From the NCBI RefSeq assembly GCF_002933295.1, contig NZ_PSSW01000002.1, forward strand, positions 310,001 through 374,000: a DNA stretch of 64,000 bases, written 5' to 3'. The position numbers and the translations under genes were made by a program. Position 1 is the stretch's first letter. Each line of letters starts with the position of its first letter. A model generated the notes under the pieces. The model made no database searches, was not told the origin of the DNA, and saw only the letters and a list, made by a program, of their open reading frames with translations. Positions 8,783 through 15,359 of the stretch are shown in pieces. This stretch comes from Marinobacter flavimaris (GTDB taxonomy: Bacteria > Pseudomonadota > Gammaproteobacteria > Pseudomonadales > Oleiphilaceae).

Positions 8783-8800
8783 TTGGCACAAACCCTGCGA
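8783..8800 (+). promoter_or_regulatory. Sigma54 (-24/-12) promoter of the cyanate operon
   Basis: TTGGCAC-AAACC-CTGCGA carries GG at 8785-8786 and GC at 8797-8798, exactly ten bases apart as sigma54 requires. The -24 half is consensus and the -12 half has CTGC in place of TTGC. An AT-rich stretch at 8735-8778 between the activator sites and the promoter is a suitable place for DNA bending, for example by IHF. Confidence 0.78.
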
Positions 8801-8925
8801 TACCTCCCTCAGAACGCGGAGCCGACCCGGCCATTTTCAGCCTCGGGCCCGAGCCGCACCTTTGTTGCACCGTGAGAGTGCAGAAATAACCCAAAACTTA
8901 GGTCCCAAACCCAGGAGAGTGCGCC

Positions 8926-10347
8926 ATGACCACGAAAAGCCTTGGAAACCCGTTTGACGGTGACAAGTCCCTGATTCATGCCAAGACCTGCGGCTGCCCC
9001 GAGTGCAAACCCGGCGACAGCACCCCGTCGATTTCCCTCGATCTCAAGCCCTCTGCCGGCCAGCAGGCAGTTGCTGATGAGCATCTGGATTCAGAAGCGA
9101 TGATGGATCGCGCCATCGAAGGCGCTGTGGTGCGCTCGGTGTTTGGTCACAACGAACACAGCCGGCGCGCCTTCATGAAAATGATGGGCGCGGGCACTGC
9201 AGCGGCGGTTCTGGGTAGCGTGTTCCCGATGGAGAAGGCCAAGGCCGCGGTAAAGGAATCCCTGGGCAAGCTTGAGAAGACCAAGCTGAATGTTGGCTTT
9301 GTGCCGATCACCTGCGCGACACCCATCATTATGGCCCACCCGATGGGCTTTTATGAGCGTTATGGCCTGGATGTGACCGTTACCAAGACCGCAGGTTGGG
9401 CGGTGGCCCGGGACAAGTCCCTGGCTGGCGAATACGACGCCTCACATATGCTTACTCCCATGCCCCTGGCGATGACCATGGGCGCGGGCTCCACACCGGA
9501 GCCGTTCATCATGCCGGCCGTTGAGAACATCAACGGCCAGGCCATCGTGCTGCACGTCGACCACAAGGACAAGCGCGACCCGAAACAGTGGAAAGGCTTC
9601 AAGTTTGGCGTGCCGTTCGAGTACTCCATGCACAACTTCCTGTTGCGTTACTACCTGGCCGAGAACGGTATCGACCCGGACAAAGATGTGCAGATCCGAG
9701 TGGTTCCGCCACCCGAGATGGTTGCCAACCTCCGCGCCGGTAACCTGGATGGCTACCTGTCACCGGATCCGTTCAACCAGCGTGCTGTTTGGGAGAAGGT
9801 GGGCTTCATCCACATGCTGACCAAGGACATCTGGGAAGGCCACCCGTGCTGCGCCTTTGCCTGCAGCAAGCAGTTCGCGACCCAGAACCCGAACACCTAC
9901 GGCGCCCTGTTGCGCGCCATCATCGACGCGACGCAGTACTCCAACAATCCGGATAACCGTAAGGAAATCTCCGAAGCCATCGCGCCAAAGAACTATCTGA
10001 ACCAGCCGGTTCCGGTGATTCAGCAGGTGCTGACCGGCTACTACGCCGATGGCCTTGGCGAGGTAAAAGACGTGCCGGACCGCATCGACTTCGACCCGTT
10101 CCCGTGGCACTCCATGGGCGTGTGGATCCTCACCCAGATGAAGCGCTGGGGTTATATCGAGGGTGATGTGGACTACAAAGGCATTGCCGAGCAGGTCTAC
10201 CTGGCGAGCGAGACCGGCAAGATCATGGAAGAACTGGGTTACACCGCTCCGGACAAGACCTACAAGACCCACACCATCATGGGCAAGACGTTCGATTCTG
10301 ATCGTGCCGAAGAATACGCACGCAGCTTCGACATCGGGAGGGTGTAA
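8926..10347 (+). CDS. cynA: Cyanate/nitrate-type ABC transporter substrate-binding protein (Tat-exported)
   Basis: A 473-aa NrtA/CmpA-family binding protein. A twin-arginine signal is visible as SRRAFMKMMGAG (residues 79-90), a hydrophobic stretch and a probable cleavage after AKA near 107. Unusually, about 79 residues precede the twin arginine, including TCGCPECKPG (Cys 22, 24, 27), a CxCxxC motif that could bind metal. The mature part has the family fold (NVGFVPITCATPIIMA, then LDGYLSPDPFNQRAV). AGGAGAG precedes the ATG. The permease, ATPase and cyanase follow on the same strand, so cyanate is the favoured ligand. Nitrate or bicarbonate cannot be excluded from the binding protein alone. The gene name is by operon analogy with cyanobacterial cynABDS. 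Confidence 0.85.
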   Translation: MTTKSLGNPFDGDKSLIHAKTCGCPECKPGDSTPSISLDLKPSAGQQAVADEHLDSEAMMDRAIEGAVVRSVFGHNEHSRRAFMKMMGAGTAAAVLGSVFPMEKAKAAVKESLGKLEKTKLNVGFVPITCATPIIMAHPMGFYERYGLDVTVTKTAGWAVARDKSLAGEYDASHMLTPMPLAMTMGAGSTPEPFIMPAVENINGQAIVLHVDHKDKRDPKQWKGFKFGVPFEYSMHNFLLRYYLAENGIDPDKDVQIRVVPPPEMVANLRAGNLDGYLSPDPFNQRAVWEKVGFIHMLTKDIWEGHPCCAFACSKQFATQNPNTYGALLRAIIDATQYSNNPDNRKEISEAIAPKNYLNQPVPVIQQVLTGYYADGLGEVKDVPDRIDFDPFPWHSMGVWILTQMKRWGYIEGDVDYKGIAEQVYLASETGKIMEELGYTAPDKTYKTHTIMGKTFDSDRAEEYARSFDIGRV

Positions 10348-10349
10348 CC

Positions 10350-11177
10350 ATGGCTTCCCTGAACGTCCGGGCAGCACTGCTGTCGGTGTCGTTCCTGATT
10401 CTGGCCCTGGGGCTCTGGGAAATGGCAACCCAGCCCCCGGAGGCCCAGACAGGACTGACCGAATACGAAATGCTGATGGGTGGTGTGGAGCAGGAATCCC
10501 GGGTGCCGCCACCCTCGGCGGTGATCAAGCTGGCCTGGGCGGAGTTGTCCGATCCGTTCTATGACGCCGGCGCCAACGACAAGGGCATCGGCATCCAGCT
10601 GGCCTATTCGGTGTACCGGGTATTGACCGGCTACCTGGCGGCCATGGCCATTGCGCTGCCCGTCGGGTTCCTGATCGGCATGTCGCCGCTGATGTACAAG
10701 GCCCTGAACCCTTACATCCAGGTGCTGCGGCCAATTTCGCCGCTGGCCTGGATGCCCCTGGCCCTGTTCATCATCCAGGACTCCGATGCCTCAGCGATCT
10801 TTGTGATCTTCATCTGCTCGATCTGGCCAATGCTTCTGAACACCGCCTTTGGTGTGGCGAACGTGAGGCAGGACTGGGTCAACGTGGCCCGCACCCACGA
10901 ACTCGGCCCACTGCGCACCGCCATTACGGTGATCCTGCCGGCCGCAGCACCCACCATTCTGACCGGCATGCGGATCTCGATTGGCATTGCCTGGCTGGTC
11001 ATCGTGGCCGCGGAAATGCTCGTGGGCGGCACCGGCATTGGCTACTACGTGTGGAACGAATGGAACAACCTGGATCTGGCCAGTGTGATCTTCTCCATCC
11101 TGATGATCGGGGTGGTGGGCATGCTGCTCGACCTGGCCCTGGGCAAGGCCCAGAAACTGGTGGAATACAAAGAATGA
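10350..11177 (+). CDS. cynB: Cyanate/nitrate-type ABC transporter permease
   Basis: A 275-aa inner-membrane permease of the NrtB/SsuC/TauC type. A hydrophobic segment near residues 7-25 is followed by several more, with the cytoplasmic EAA-like loop seen as VARTHELGPLRTAITVILPAAAPTILTG split over about residues 178-205. The start is 2 bp after the binding-protein stop, indicating tight coupling. It would form the channel for the substrate delivered by the Tat-exported binding protein. Cyanate specificity is inferred from the downstream cyanase. Confidence 0.87.
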   Translation: MASLNVRAALLSVSFLILALGLWEMATQPPEAQTGLTEYEMLMGGVEQESRVPPPSAVIKLAWAELSDPFYDAGANDKGIGIQLAYSVYRVLTGYLAAMAIALPVGFLIGMSPLMYKALNPYIQVLRPISPLAWMPLALFIIQDSDASAIFVIFICSIWPMLLNTAFGVANVRQDWVNVARTHELGPLRTAITVILPAAAPTILTGMRISIGIAWLVIVAAEMLVGGTGIGYYVWNEWNNLDLASVIFSILMIGVVGMLLDLALGKAQKLVEYKE

Positions 11178-11232
11178 GCGGTCCGGCACCGGTTTCCGGT
11201 GCCGGCCTCAACCCTCCGAATGGAGACCTGTT

Positions 11233-12147
11233 ATGAGTAAATCATTCCTGGAAGTAGATGGCCTGTCCAAAGTCTATCCGGACGGCCAGGGCGGTGAGCT
11301 GACCGTCTTCGAGGATATCCGCTTTGCCCTGGAGAAAGGTGAGTTTGTTTGCATCATCGGCCACTCCGGTTGCGGCAAATCCACCATCCTGAACGTGTTG
11401 GCAGGCCTGGACGAAGCCAGCGCCGGCAACGTGGTGATGAACGGCAAGGAAATCAAAGGCCCAGGCCTTGAGCGCGGGGTTGTGTTCCAGAACTACAGCC
11501 TGCTGCCCTGGAAAACCACCCTGAACAACATCGTCTTCGCCGTGCGCGCCCGCTGGCCGGAGTGGTCCAAGGAAAAGGTGAAAGAGCACAGCGAACGCTA
11601 CCTGAAGATGGTGGGCCTGGACCACGCCCTGAACCGCAAGCCGTCCCAGCTGTCCGGCGGTATGCGTCAGCGGGTGAGTATCGCCCGGGCCTTCGCCACC
11701 CAGCCGGAACTCCTGCTGCTGGACGAGCCTTTCGGCGCGCTGGATGCGCTCACCCGGGGTGTGATTCAGGACGAGCTGGTGAAAATCTGGGAAGAAACCC
11801 GCCAGACCGTGTTCATGATCACCCACGATGTGGACGAAGCCATTCTACTGTCTGACCGCATCTTCCTGATGTCGAACGGCCCCAACGCCCGCATCGCTGA
11901 GAGCGTGAAAGTGGACATTCCGCACCCGCGGGCCCGGGCCACCATCTTCCAGAACCCGGCCTACCACAAAACCCGGGACTACCTGGTGGACTTCCTGGTC
12001 AACCGAAGCGGCTCGGCTCTGCCGGAAAAAGACGGCACCCCGAAAATCGTCGAACCCGCCAAAGGCGTTGCCCAGTCCACGCCAGCGTCTGCCGACTCTG
12101 AAACCGAATCCGAATCTGAGACTGCCGCCCGTGCGGTGAATGCCTGA
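11233..12147 (+). CDS. cynD: Cyanate/nitrate-type ABC transporter ATP-binding protein
   Basis: A 304-aa ATPase subunit. It has Walker A GHSGCGKST (about residues 43-51), Q-loop VFQNYSLLPWKTT, signature LSGGMRQRVSIARA, Walker B LLLDEPFGALDALTR and the H-loop ITHD, all intact. The family is NrtD/SsuB/TauB. After the core there is a C-terminal extension of about 60 residues rich in Ser, Glu and Ala (SADSETESESE) that looks disordered and has no assigned role. It lies 55 bp after the permease and 27 bp before cynS. Confidence 0.9.
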   Translation: MSKSFLEVDGLSKVYPDGQGGELTVFEDIRFALEKGEFVCIIGHSGCGKSTILNVLAGLDEASAGNVVMNGKEIKGPGLERGVVFQNYSLLPWKTTLNNIVFAVRARWPEWSKEKVKEHSERYLKMVGLDHALNRKPSQLSGGMRQRVSIARAFATQPELLLLDEPFGALDALTRGVIQDELVKIWEETRQTVFMITHDVDEAILLSDRIFLMSNGPNARIAESVKVDIPHPRARATIFQNPAYHKTRDYLVDFLVNRSGSALPEKDGTPKIVEPAKGVAQSTPASADSETESESETAARAVNA

Positions 12148-12174
12148 CGTTAAAACCCAAGAGAGGAAACAGCC

Positions 12175-12618
12175 ATGATGAACAAAGAACTGATGACCGC
12201 CAAAATCCTGGAAGCCAAAGTGTCCAAGGGAATGACCTGGGAAGCCATCGCCGAAACCATCGGCCTATCCCCGGTGTTCACCACCTCAGCGGCCCTGGGT
12301 ATGAACAGCCTCACCGAAGACAAGGCCTTTGCCCTGTGCGAAGTCCTCGACCTGGACAAGCCGATAGCCGAAGCCCTGCAGGTCTGCCCCAAAAAAGCCT
12401 GGGACGGCGCCGTTCCGCAGGATCCGCTGATTTACCGTTTGTACGAAGTGGTGGGTGTCTACGGCGACACTATAAAAGAGCTCATCCATGAGAAGTTCGG
12501 CGACGGCATCATGAGTGCCATCGATTTCACCATGGACATCGAGAAGGAAGAGAATCCGAAGGGCGACCGTGTGGTCGTGACTATGAACGGGAAGTTCCTG
12601 CCTTACAAAGCCTGGTAA
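12175..12618 (+). CDS. cynS: Cyanate hydratase (cyanase)
   Basis: A 147-aa cyanase that decomposes cyanate with bicarbonate to ammonia and CO2. The N-terminal helical domain and C-terminal catalytic domain are of normal length. The catalytic trio aligns with E. coli Arg96/Glu99/Ser122 at Arg88, Glu91 (IYRLYE) and Ser114 (GIMSAIDF). GAGGAAACAGCC precedes two adjacent ATG codons. It closes the transporter operon and fixes its likely role as using cyanate as a nitrogen source or detoxifying it. No carbonic anhydrase (cynT) is adjacent, so bicarbonate must come from elsewhere. A composite repeat element begins 18 bp after the stop. Confidence 0.96.
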   Translation: MMNKELMTAKILEAKVSKGMTWEAIAETIGLSPVFTTSAALGMNSLTEDKAFALCEVLDLDKPIAEALQVCPKKAWDGAVPQDPLIYRLYEVVGVYGDTIKELIHEKFGDGIMSAIDFTMDIEKEENPKGDRVVVTMNGKFLPYKAW

Positions 12619-12664
12619 ATCGGAAGAGCCCGCCTTTGTAGCCTGTTGGTTGAGGGGCGGGCCT

Positions 12665-12752
12665 GCGGGGTGGCAGGTGGAGTTTTTCTTGGAAAAAGAA
12701 CTCGCTTCGCTCAGACACCTTTTTCCGGCGAAAAATCCACCTGCCACCCCGC
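12665..12752 (-). repeat. Palindromic unit A, copy 2
   Basis: An 88-bp hairpin with arms GCGGGGTGGCAGGTGGA and TCCACCTGCCACCCCGC and the same AACTCGCTTCGCTCAGACA core as copy 1. Against copy 1 one arm base pair has changed on both sides (C:G to A:T), preserving pairing. Confidence 0.85.
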
Positions 12753-12799
12753 GCCGACGTGCAACACGGGTTCACCGGTTTAAGGATTTTTGTGCTTTT

Positions 12800-12864
12800 G
12801 TAGGTTGGATTAGCCGCAGGCGTAATCCAACGGGTTTTGTCGGATTACGCTTCGCTAATCCTAC
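12800..12864. repeat. Nested 65-bp palindromic repeat
   Basis: It begins GTAGGTTGGATTAG and ends CTAATCCTAC. Two internal palindromic parts, GGATTAGCCGCAGGCGTAATCC and GGATTACGCTTCGCTAATCC, are separated by a short T/G-rich linker. Sequences of this GTAGG-GGATTA type are scattered intergenic repeats in many proteobacteria. Here it sits inside the spacer of composite element copy 2. Confidence 0.75.
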
Positions 12865-12904
12865 GAAATATTCCCTTTAGAATTATCGCTGCTGCCCGTC
12901 GGTA

Positions 12905-12989
12905 GGGGGTGGGGGTATTTTTTCTGACAGGGAAAAGATGTCTGAGCGCAGCGAGTTGTTTTCCCCGAAGAAAAGATACCCCCACCCCC
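12905..12989 (+). repeat. Palindromic unit B, copy 2
   Basis: An 85-bp hairpin with arms GGGGGTGGGGGTAT and ATACCCCCACCCCC and the core TGTCTGAGCGCAGCGAGTT, which differs from copy 1 by one base (GAAG to GCAG). The arms are longer than in copy 1 and end in a G-run. Confidence 0.85.
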
Positions 12990-13000
12990 GTACCTGCCCG

Positions 13001-13078
13001 CCAAATCTCAGGCTACAGAAAGACCACGCCCGCCAAACCTCAGGCTAGGAAAGGACGATACCCCCCAAAGTCTCAGGC
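13001..13078. repeat. Three tandem copies of a 32-bp unit reaching the ilvM stop
   Basis: CCAAATCTCAGGCTA (13001-13015), CCAAACCTCAGGCTA (13033-13047) and CCAAAGTCTCAGGC (13065-13078) recur every 32 bp. The first copy forms the right end of the composite repeat. The third overlaps the last bases of ilvM: on the minus strand GCCTGA supplies its TGA stop. Confidence 0.7.
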
Positions 13079-13351
13079 CGAACGAGACCGGGCCACAGAT
13101 CCAGCCGCGAGGGCAACCTCGGCAACCGTGTGCAGCTTCTCCAGTTGCGACTGCAACATGGCAATCGGCCTTGTACCCTCCAAAGTCAGTGCGATATCCA
13201 GATGCTCGCCAGCGGTTTCAACCGCCATGGTGGCAATCCGGAACCCGCGGATGCGGACCACCTGGCAGAGCCGCTCCAGGGCGGCGGCTTCGTGGGTCAT
13301 GCGGCAGTTGATGGTGTAGCTGGGCGTTGATGGCTGGCTTTGCGGGTTCAT
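13073..13351 (-). CDS. ilvM: Acetolactate synthase II small (regulatory) subunit
   Basis: A 92-aa ACT-domain protein (YTINCRMTHEAAALERLCQVV, split near residues 12-32). It is a normal IlvM, much shorter than IlvH/IlvN. The ATG at 13351 overlaps the ilvG stop by four bases (ATGA), the standard sign of translational coupling, and AAGGAG lies upstream. It forms the holoenzyme with IlvG, which makes acetolactate and acetohydroxybutyrate for Val, Leu and Ile. Its 3' end coincides with a 32-bp tandem repeat, so the last residues (RSRSA) may be recently altered. Confidence 0.9.
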   Translation of the reverse strand: MNPQSQPSTPSYTINCRMTHEAAALERLCQVVRIRGFRIATMAVETAGEHLDIALTLEGTRPIAMLQSQLEKLHTVAEVALAAGSVARSRSA

Positions 13352-15048
13352 GCAACTTGCTCCTTGCTGGCTTTTGCGGTGCGGGCGGTTTCGTCGATCA
13401 TGTCTGTGTTGCTTGCGCCGGGTTTGACGATGGGCCATACGTTTTCTTCACGGCTGATGGCAACGTGCAGCAGCATCGGGCCGTTGTAGGCCAGGATGGT
13501 TTCGATGCCGCGGCGGATCTGGTCGGTGCGTTCGATGTGCAGGGCCGGAATGTCGAAGGCCCGGGCCATGGCGACGAAGTCGGGGTTGTCGTCCAGGTTT
13601 ATCTGGCTTTCGCGGTTGTTGTAGAACAGTTCCTGCTGCTGGCGGACCATGCCCAGGCACTGGTTGTCCATGACGATCAGCTTTACCGGCAGGTTGTAGC
13701 GGCGGATGGTGGCCAGTTCCTGGGCGTTCATCATGAACGAGCCATCACCGGTTACGTTGATGACGGTGCTGTTGCGATCCGCAAACTGGGCGCCGATGGC
13801 AGCTGGCAGGCCGAAGCCCATGGTTCCGAGGCCGCCGCTGGTCAGGTGATGGCGCGGGTGATAGAAGTCGTAATGCTGGGCCACCCACATCTGGTGCTGG
13901 CCAACGTCACAGGCGATGACGGTGTCGTCCGGGGCAATCCGGGAGAGCTGGCGGATGAAGGCCGGGCCGGTGATCGGGGCCATCGGGTCATCGTTGTCGG
14001 CCGCATGGAAGCCGCCGGTGGTGTGCCAGGTGCGGCACTGTTTCTGCCATTCATTGATGGCCAGTGGCTCGGCCTGCAATGCGTCCGCCAGTGATTTCAG
14101 TATCTCGTTCAGGTCGCCGCGGATGGCCAGGTCGGCGTCGCGCAGTTTGTTGATTTCGGCTGCGTCGGCATCGATGTGAATCATCCTGGCGTTGGGCGCA
14201 AAGCCATCCAGTTTGCCGGTGGCGCGATCATCTAGGCGGGCGCCGATGACCAGCAGCAGGTCGCACTCGTCGACGGCCTTGTTGGCAGCCCGGGAGCCGT
14301 GCATGCCCAGCATGCCGAGGTTGTAGGGATTGTGTTTCCCGGGGTTGCCGATGCCTTTCAGAGTTACAACCGCGGGCAGGGCGGAGGATTCGGCAAAGGC
14401 CCGGAAGCTGTCCTCGGCGTGGGCCAGGCTGATGCCACCGCCACTGTAGAGCAGGGGCTTGCGGGCTGCGCGCAGCATTGCCAGGGCGTCCGTCAGGTCG
14501 GTTGAAGCTGTTTCACGGGCTTCAGGCTGGGGGAAGGGCGCATAGGCCGCTTCGCTCAGCAACAGGTCCTTGGGAATATCAATCCAGACCGGCCCGGGGC
14601 GACCGCTCTGAGCCAGTTCGATCGCCTCTTCCATGATGGTCGGCAGGCTGTCTGCATCGTCAATCAGGTAACTGTGTTTAACGATGCCCAGGGTCATGCC
14701 CAGTACGTCGGTTTCCTGGAAGGCGTCGGTGCCGATCAGGCCCGAGGGAACCTGGCCGGTGATCACCAGCATGGGAATGGAATCCCGGTGCGCGTTGGCA
14801 ACGCCGGTGATCAGGTTGGTGGCGCCGGGGCCCGACGTGGCAATGCAGACGCCCAGCTTGCCACTGGCCCGGGCGTAGCCGTCTGCCGCCAGGGCGCAGC
14901 CCTGTTCATGGCGGCACAGCACGTGCTCCACGCCCACATCGTCCACCAGCGCGTCGTATAGCGGCATGATGCAGCCACCCGGATACCCGAAAACCGTGCT
15001 GATGTTGTGGCGGTGGAACGCTTCAAGAATGTGCTGTGCGCCGTTCAT
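13348..15048 (-). CDS. ilvG: Acetolactate synthase II large (catalytic) subunit
   Basis: A 566-aa thiamine-diphosphate enzyme. The N-terminal catalytic Glu lies in CRHEQGC (about residue 48), followed by GPGATNLITG. The C-terminal ThDP-binding motif runs from GDGSFMMNAQELATI to MDNQCLGMV, about residues 435-470. The frame is intact throughout, unlike the frameshifted ilvG of E. coli K-12. It catalyses the first common step of branched-chain amino acid synthesis. Transcription comes from the right through a Val/Leu-coding leader and an attenuator (15074-15115), so charged tRNA-Val/Leu levels probably set expression. Confidence 0.95.
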   Translation of the reverse strand: MNGAQHILEAFHRHNISTVFGYPGGCIMPLYDALVDDVGVEHVLCRHEQGCALAADGYARASGKLGVCIATSGPGATNLITGVANAHRDSIPMLVITGQVPSGLIGTDAFQETDVLGMTLGIVKHSYLIDDADSLPTIMEEAIELAQSGRPGPVWIDIPKDLLLSEAAYAPFPQPEARETASTDLTDALAMLRAARKPLLYSGGGISLAHAEDSFRAFAESSALPAVVTLKGIGNPGKHNPYNLGMLGMHGSRAANKAVDECDLLLVIGARLDDRATGKLDGFAPNARMIHIDADAAEINKLRDADLAIRGDLNEILKSLADALQAEPLAINEWQKQCRTWHTTGGFHAADNDDPMAPITGPAFIRQLSRIAPDDTVIACDVGQHQMWVAQHYDFYHPRHHLTSGGLGTMGFGLPAAIGAQFADRNSTVINVTGDGSFMMNAQELATIRRYNLPVKLIVMDNQCLGMVRQQQELFYNNRESQINLDDNPDFVAMARAFDIPALHIERTDQIRRGIETILAYNGPMLLHVAISREENVWPIVKPGASNTDMIDETARTAKASKEQVA

Positions 15049-15073
15049 GGTCGTTTTTCCCTTTTCTTTTGCC

Positions 15074-15115
15074 GTAAAAAAAGAAACCCCCGGGACCTTT
15101 CGGTGCCGGGGGTTT
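15074..15115 (-). terminator. Attenuator (intrinsic terminator) in the ilvGM leader
   Basis: On the minus strand AAACCCCCGGCACC pairs with GGTCCCGGGGGTTT across a GAAA loop, then CTTTTTTTAC follows. It lies between the leader peptide stop (15139) and ilvG (15048). A competing pairing is visible: CCGGGGG just after the leader's Val run can pair with CCCCCGG of the terminator's 5' arm, giving the classical antiterminator. Confidence 0.88.
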
Positions 15116-15138
15116 CTGGTGTTTTGTCAGGTTTGTCG

Positions 15139-15231
15139 CTATCTCACCCGCTTGTCCACGCAGAAGCCCCCGGACGGTACCACGACCACCAGGACAAGCT
15201 TCACAAGGACAATCACTGCGTTGAGATTCAT
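15139..15231 (-). CDS. ilvL: ilvGM leader peptide
   Basis: A 30-codon frame starting ATG at 15231 and ending TAG at 15139. It begins MNLNAVIVLVKLVLVVVVPS: ten of residues 6-18 are Val and most of the rest Leu or Ile, with four consecutive Val codons before Pro19. This is the composition of known ilv leader peptides, which stall ribosomes when Val-, Leu- or Ile-tRNA is scarce. It stands immediately upstream of the terminator hairpin at 15074-15115 and ilvG. The ribosome site is weak (AGAGCAGA). Function is by regulatory analogy; the frame itself is certain. Confidence 0.88.
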   Translation of the reverse strand: MNLNAVIVLVKLVLVVVVPSGGFCVDKRVR

Positions 15232-15262
15232 AAAATCGACAGTCTGCTCTGAATTCGTAAAA

Positions 15263-15280
15263 AGATTCTGTGTAGAATCT
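15263..15280. promoter_or_regulatory. Palindrome in the ilvG/RND divergent control region
   Basis: AGATTCT-GTGT-AGAATCT is a 7-bp perfect inverted repeat. It overlaps a plausible minus-strand promoter for the ilv leader (TTGCAT at about 15300-15305, 17 bp, TAGATT) and lies 80 bp upstream of the divergent efflux operon. An unidentified regulator could bind here and affect either direction. Confidence 0.4.
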
Positions 15281-15359
15281 ACCCCACGTTTTTATACAGA
15301 TGCAACCGTTAATTGCCGGTTTTTCTGCCAACCTCCGATTCAGGAACAGTGAGCATTCA

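Larger units (their letters stand above)
12637..13020. repeat. Composite noncoding repeat element, copy 2, with nested insertion
   Basis: The 454-bp gene-free interval between cynS and ilvM is almost wholly this unit. It has TGTAGCCTG (12637-12645), a GGGGCGGGC box, palindrome A' (12665-12752), a 152-bp spacer, palindrome B' (12905-12989) and a right end with CAGGCTACA (13009-13017), the exact inverse of the left end. The spacer contains a separate 65-bp palindromic repeat (12800-12864). Without it the spacer is 87 bp and the unit 319 bp, matching copy 1 (86 and 318). Confidence 0.75.

Noticed and set aside
12800..13078. A possible CRISPR array from the recurring palindromes and 32-bp repeats
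   Set aside because: The repeats are degenerate, there are only three, spacers are not unique inserts, and no cas genes are present.
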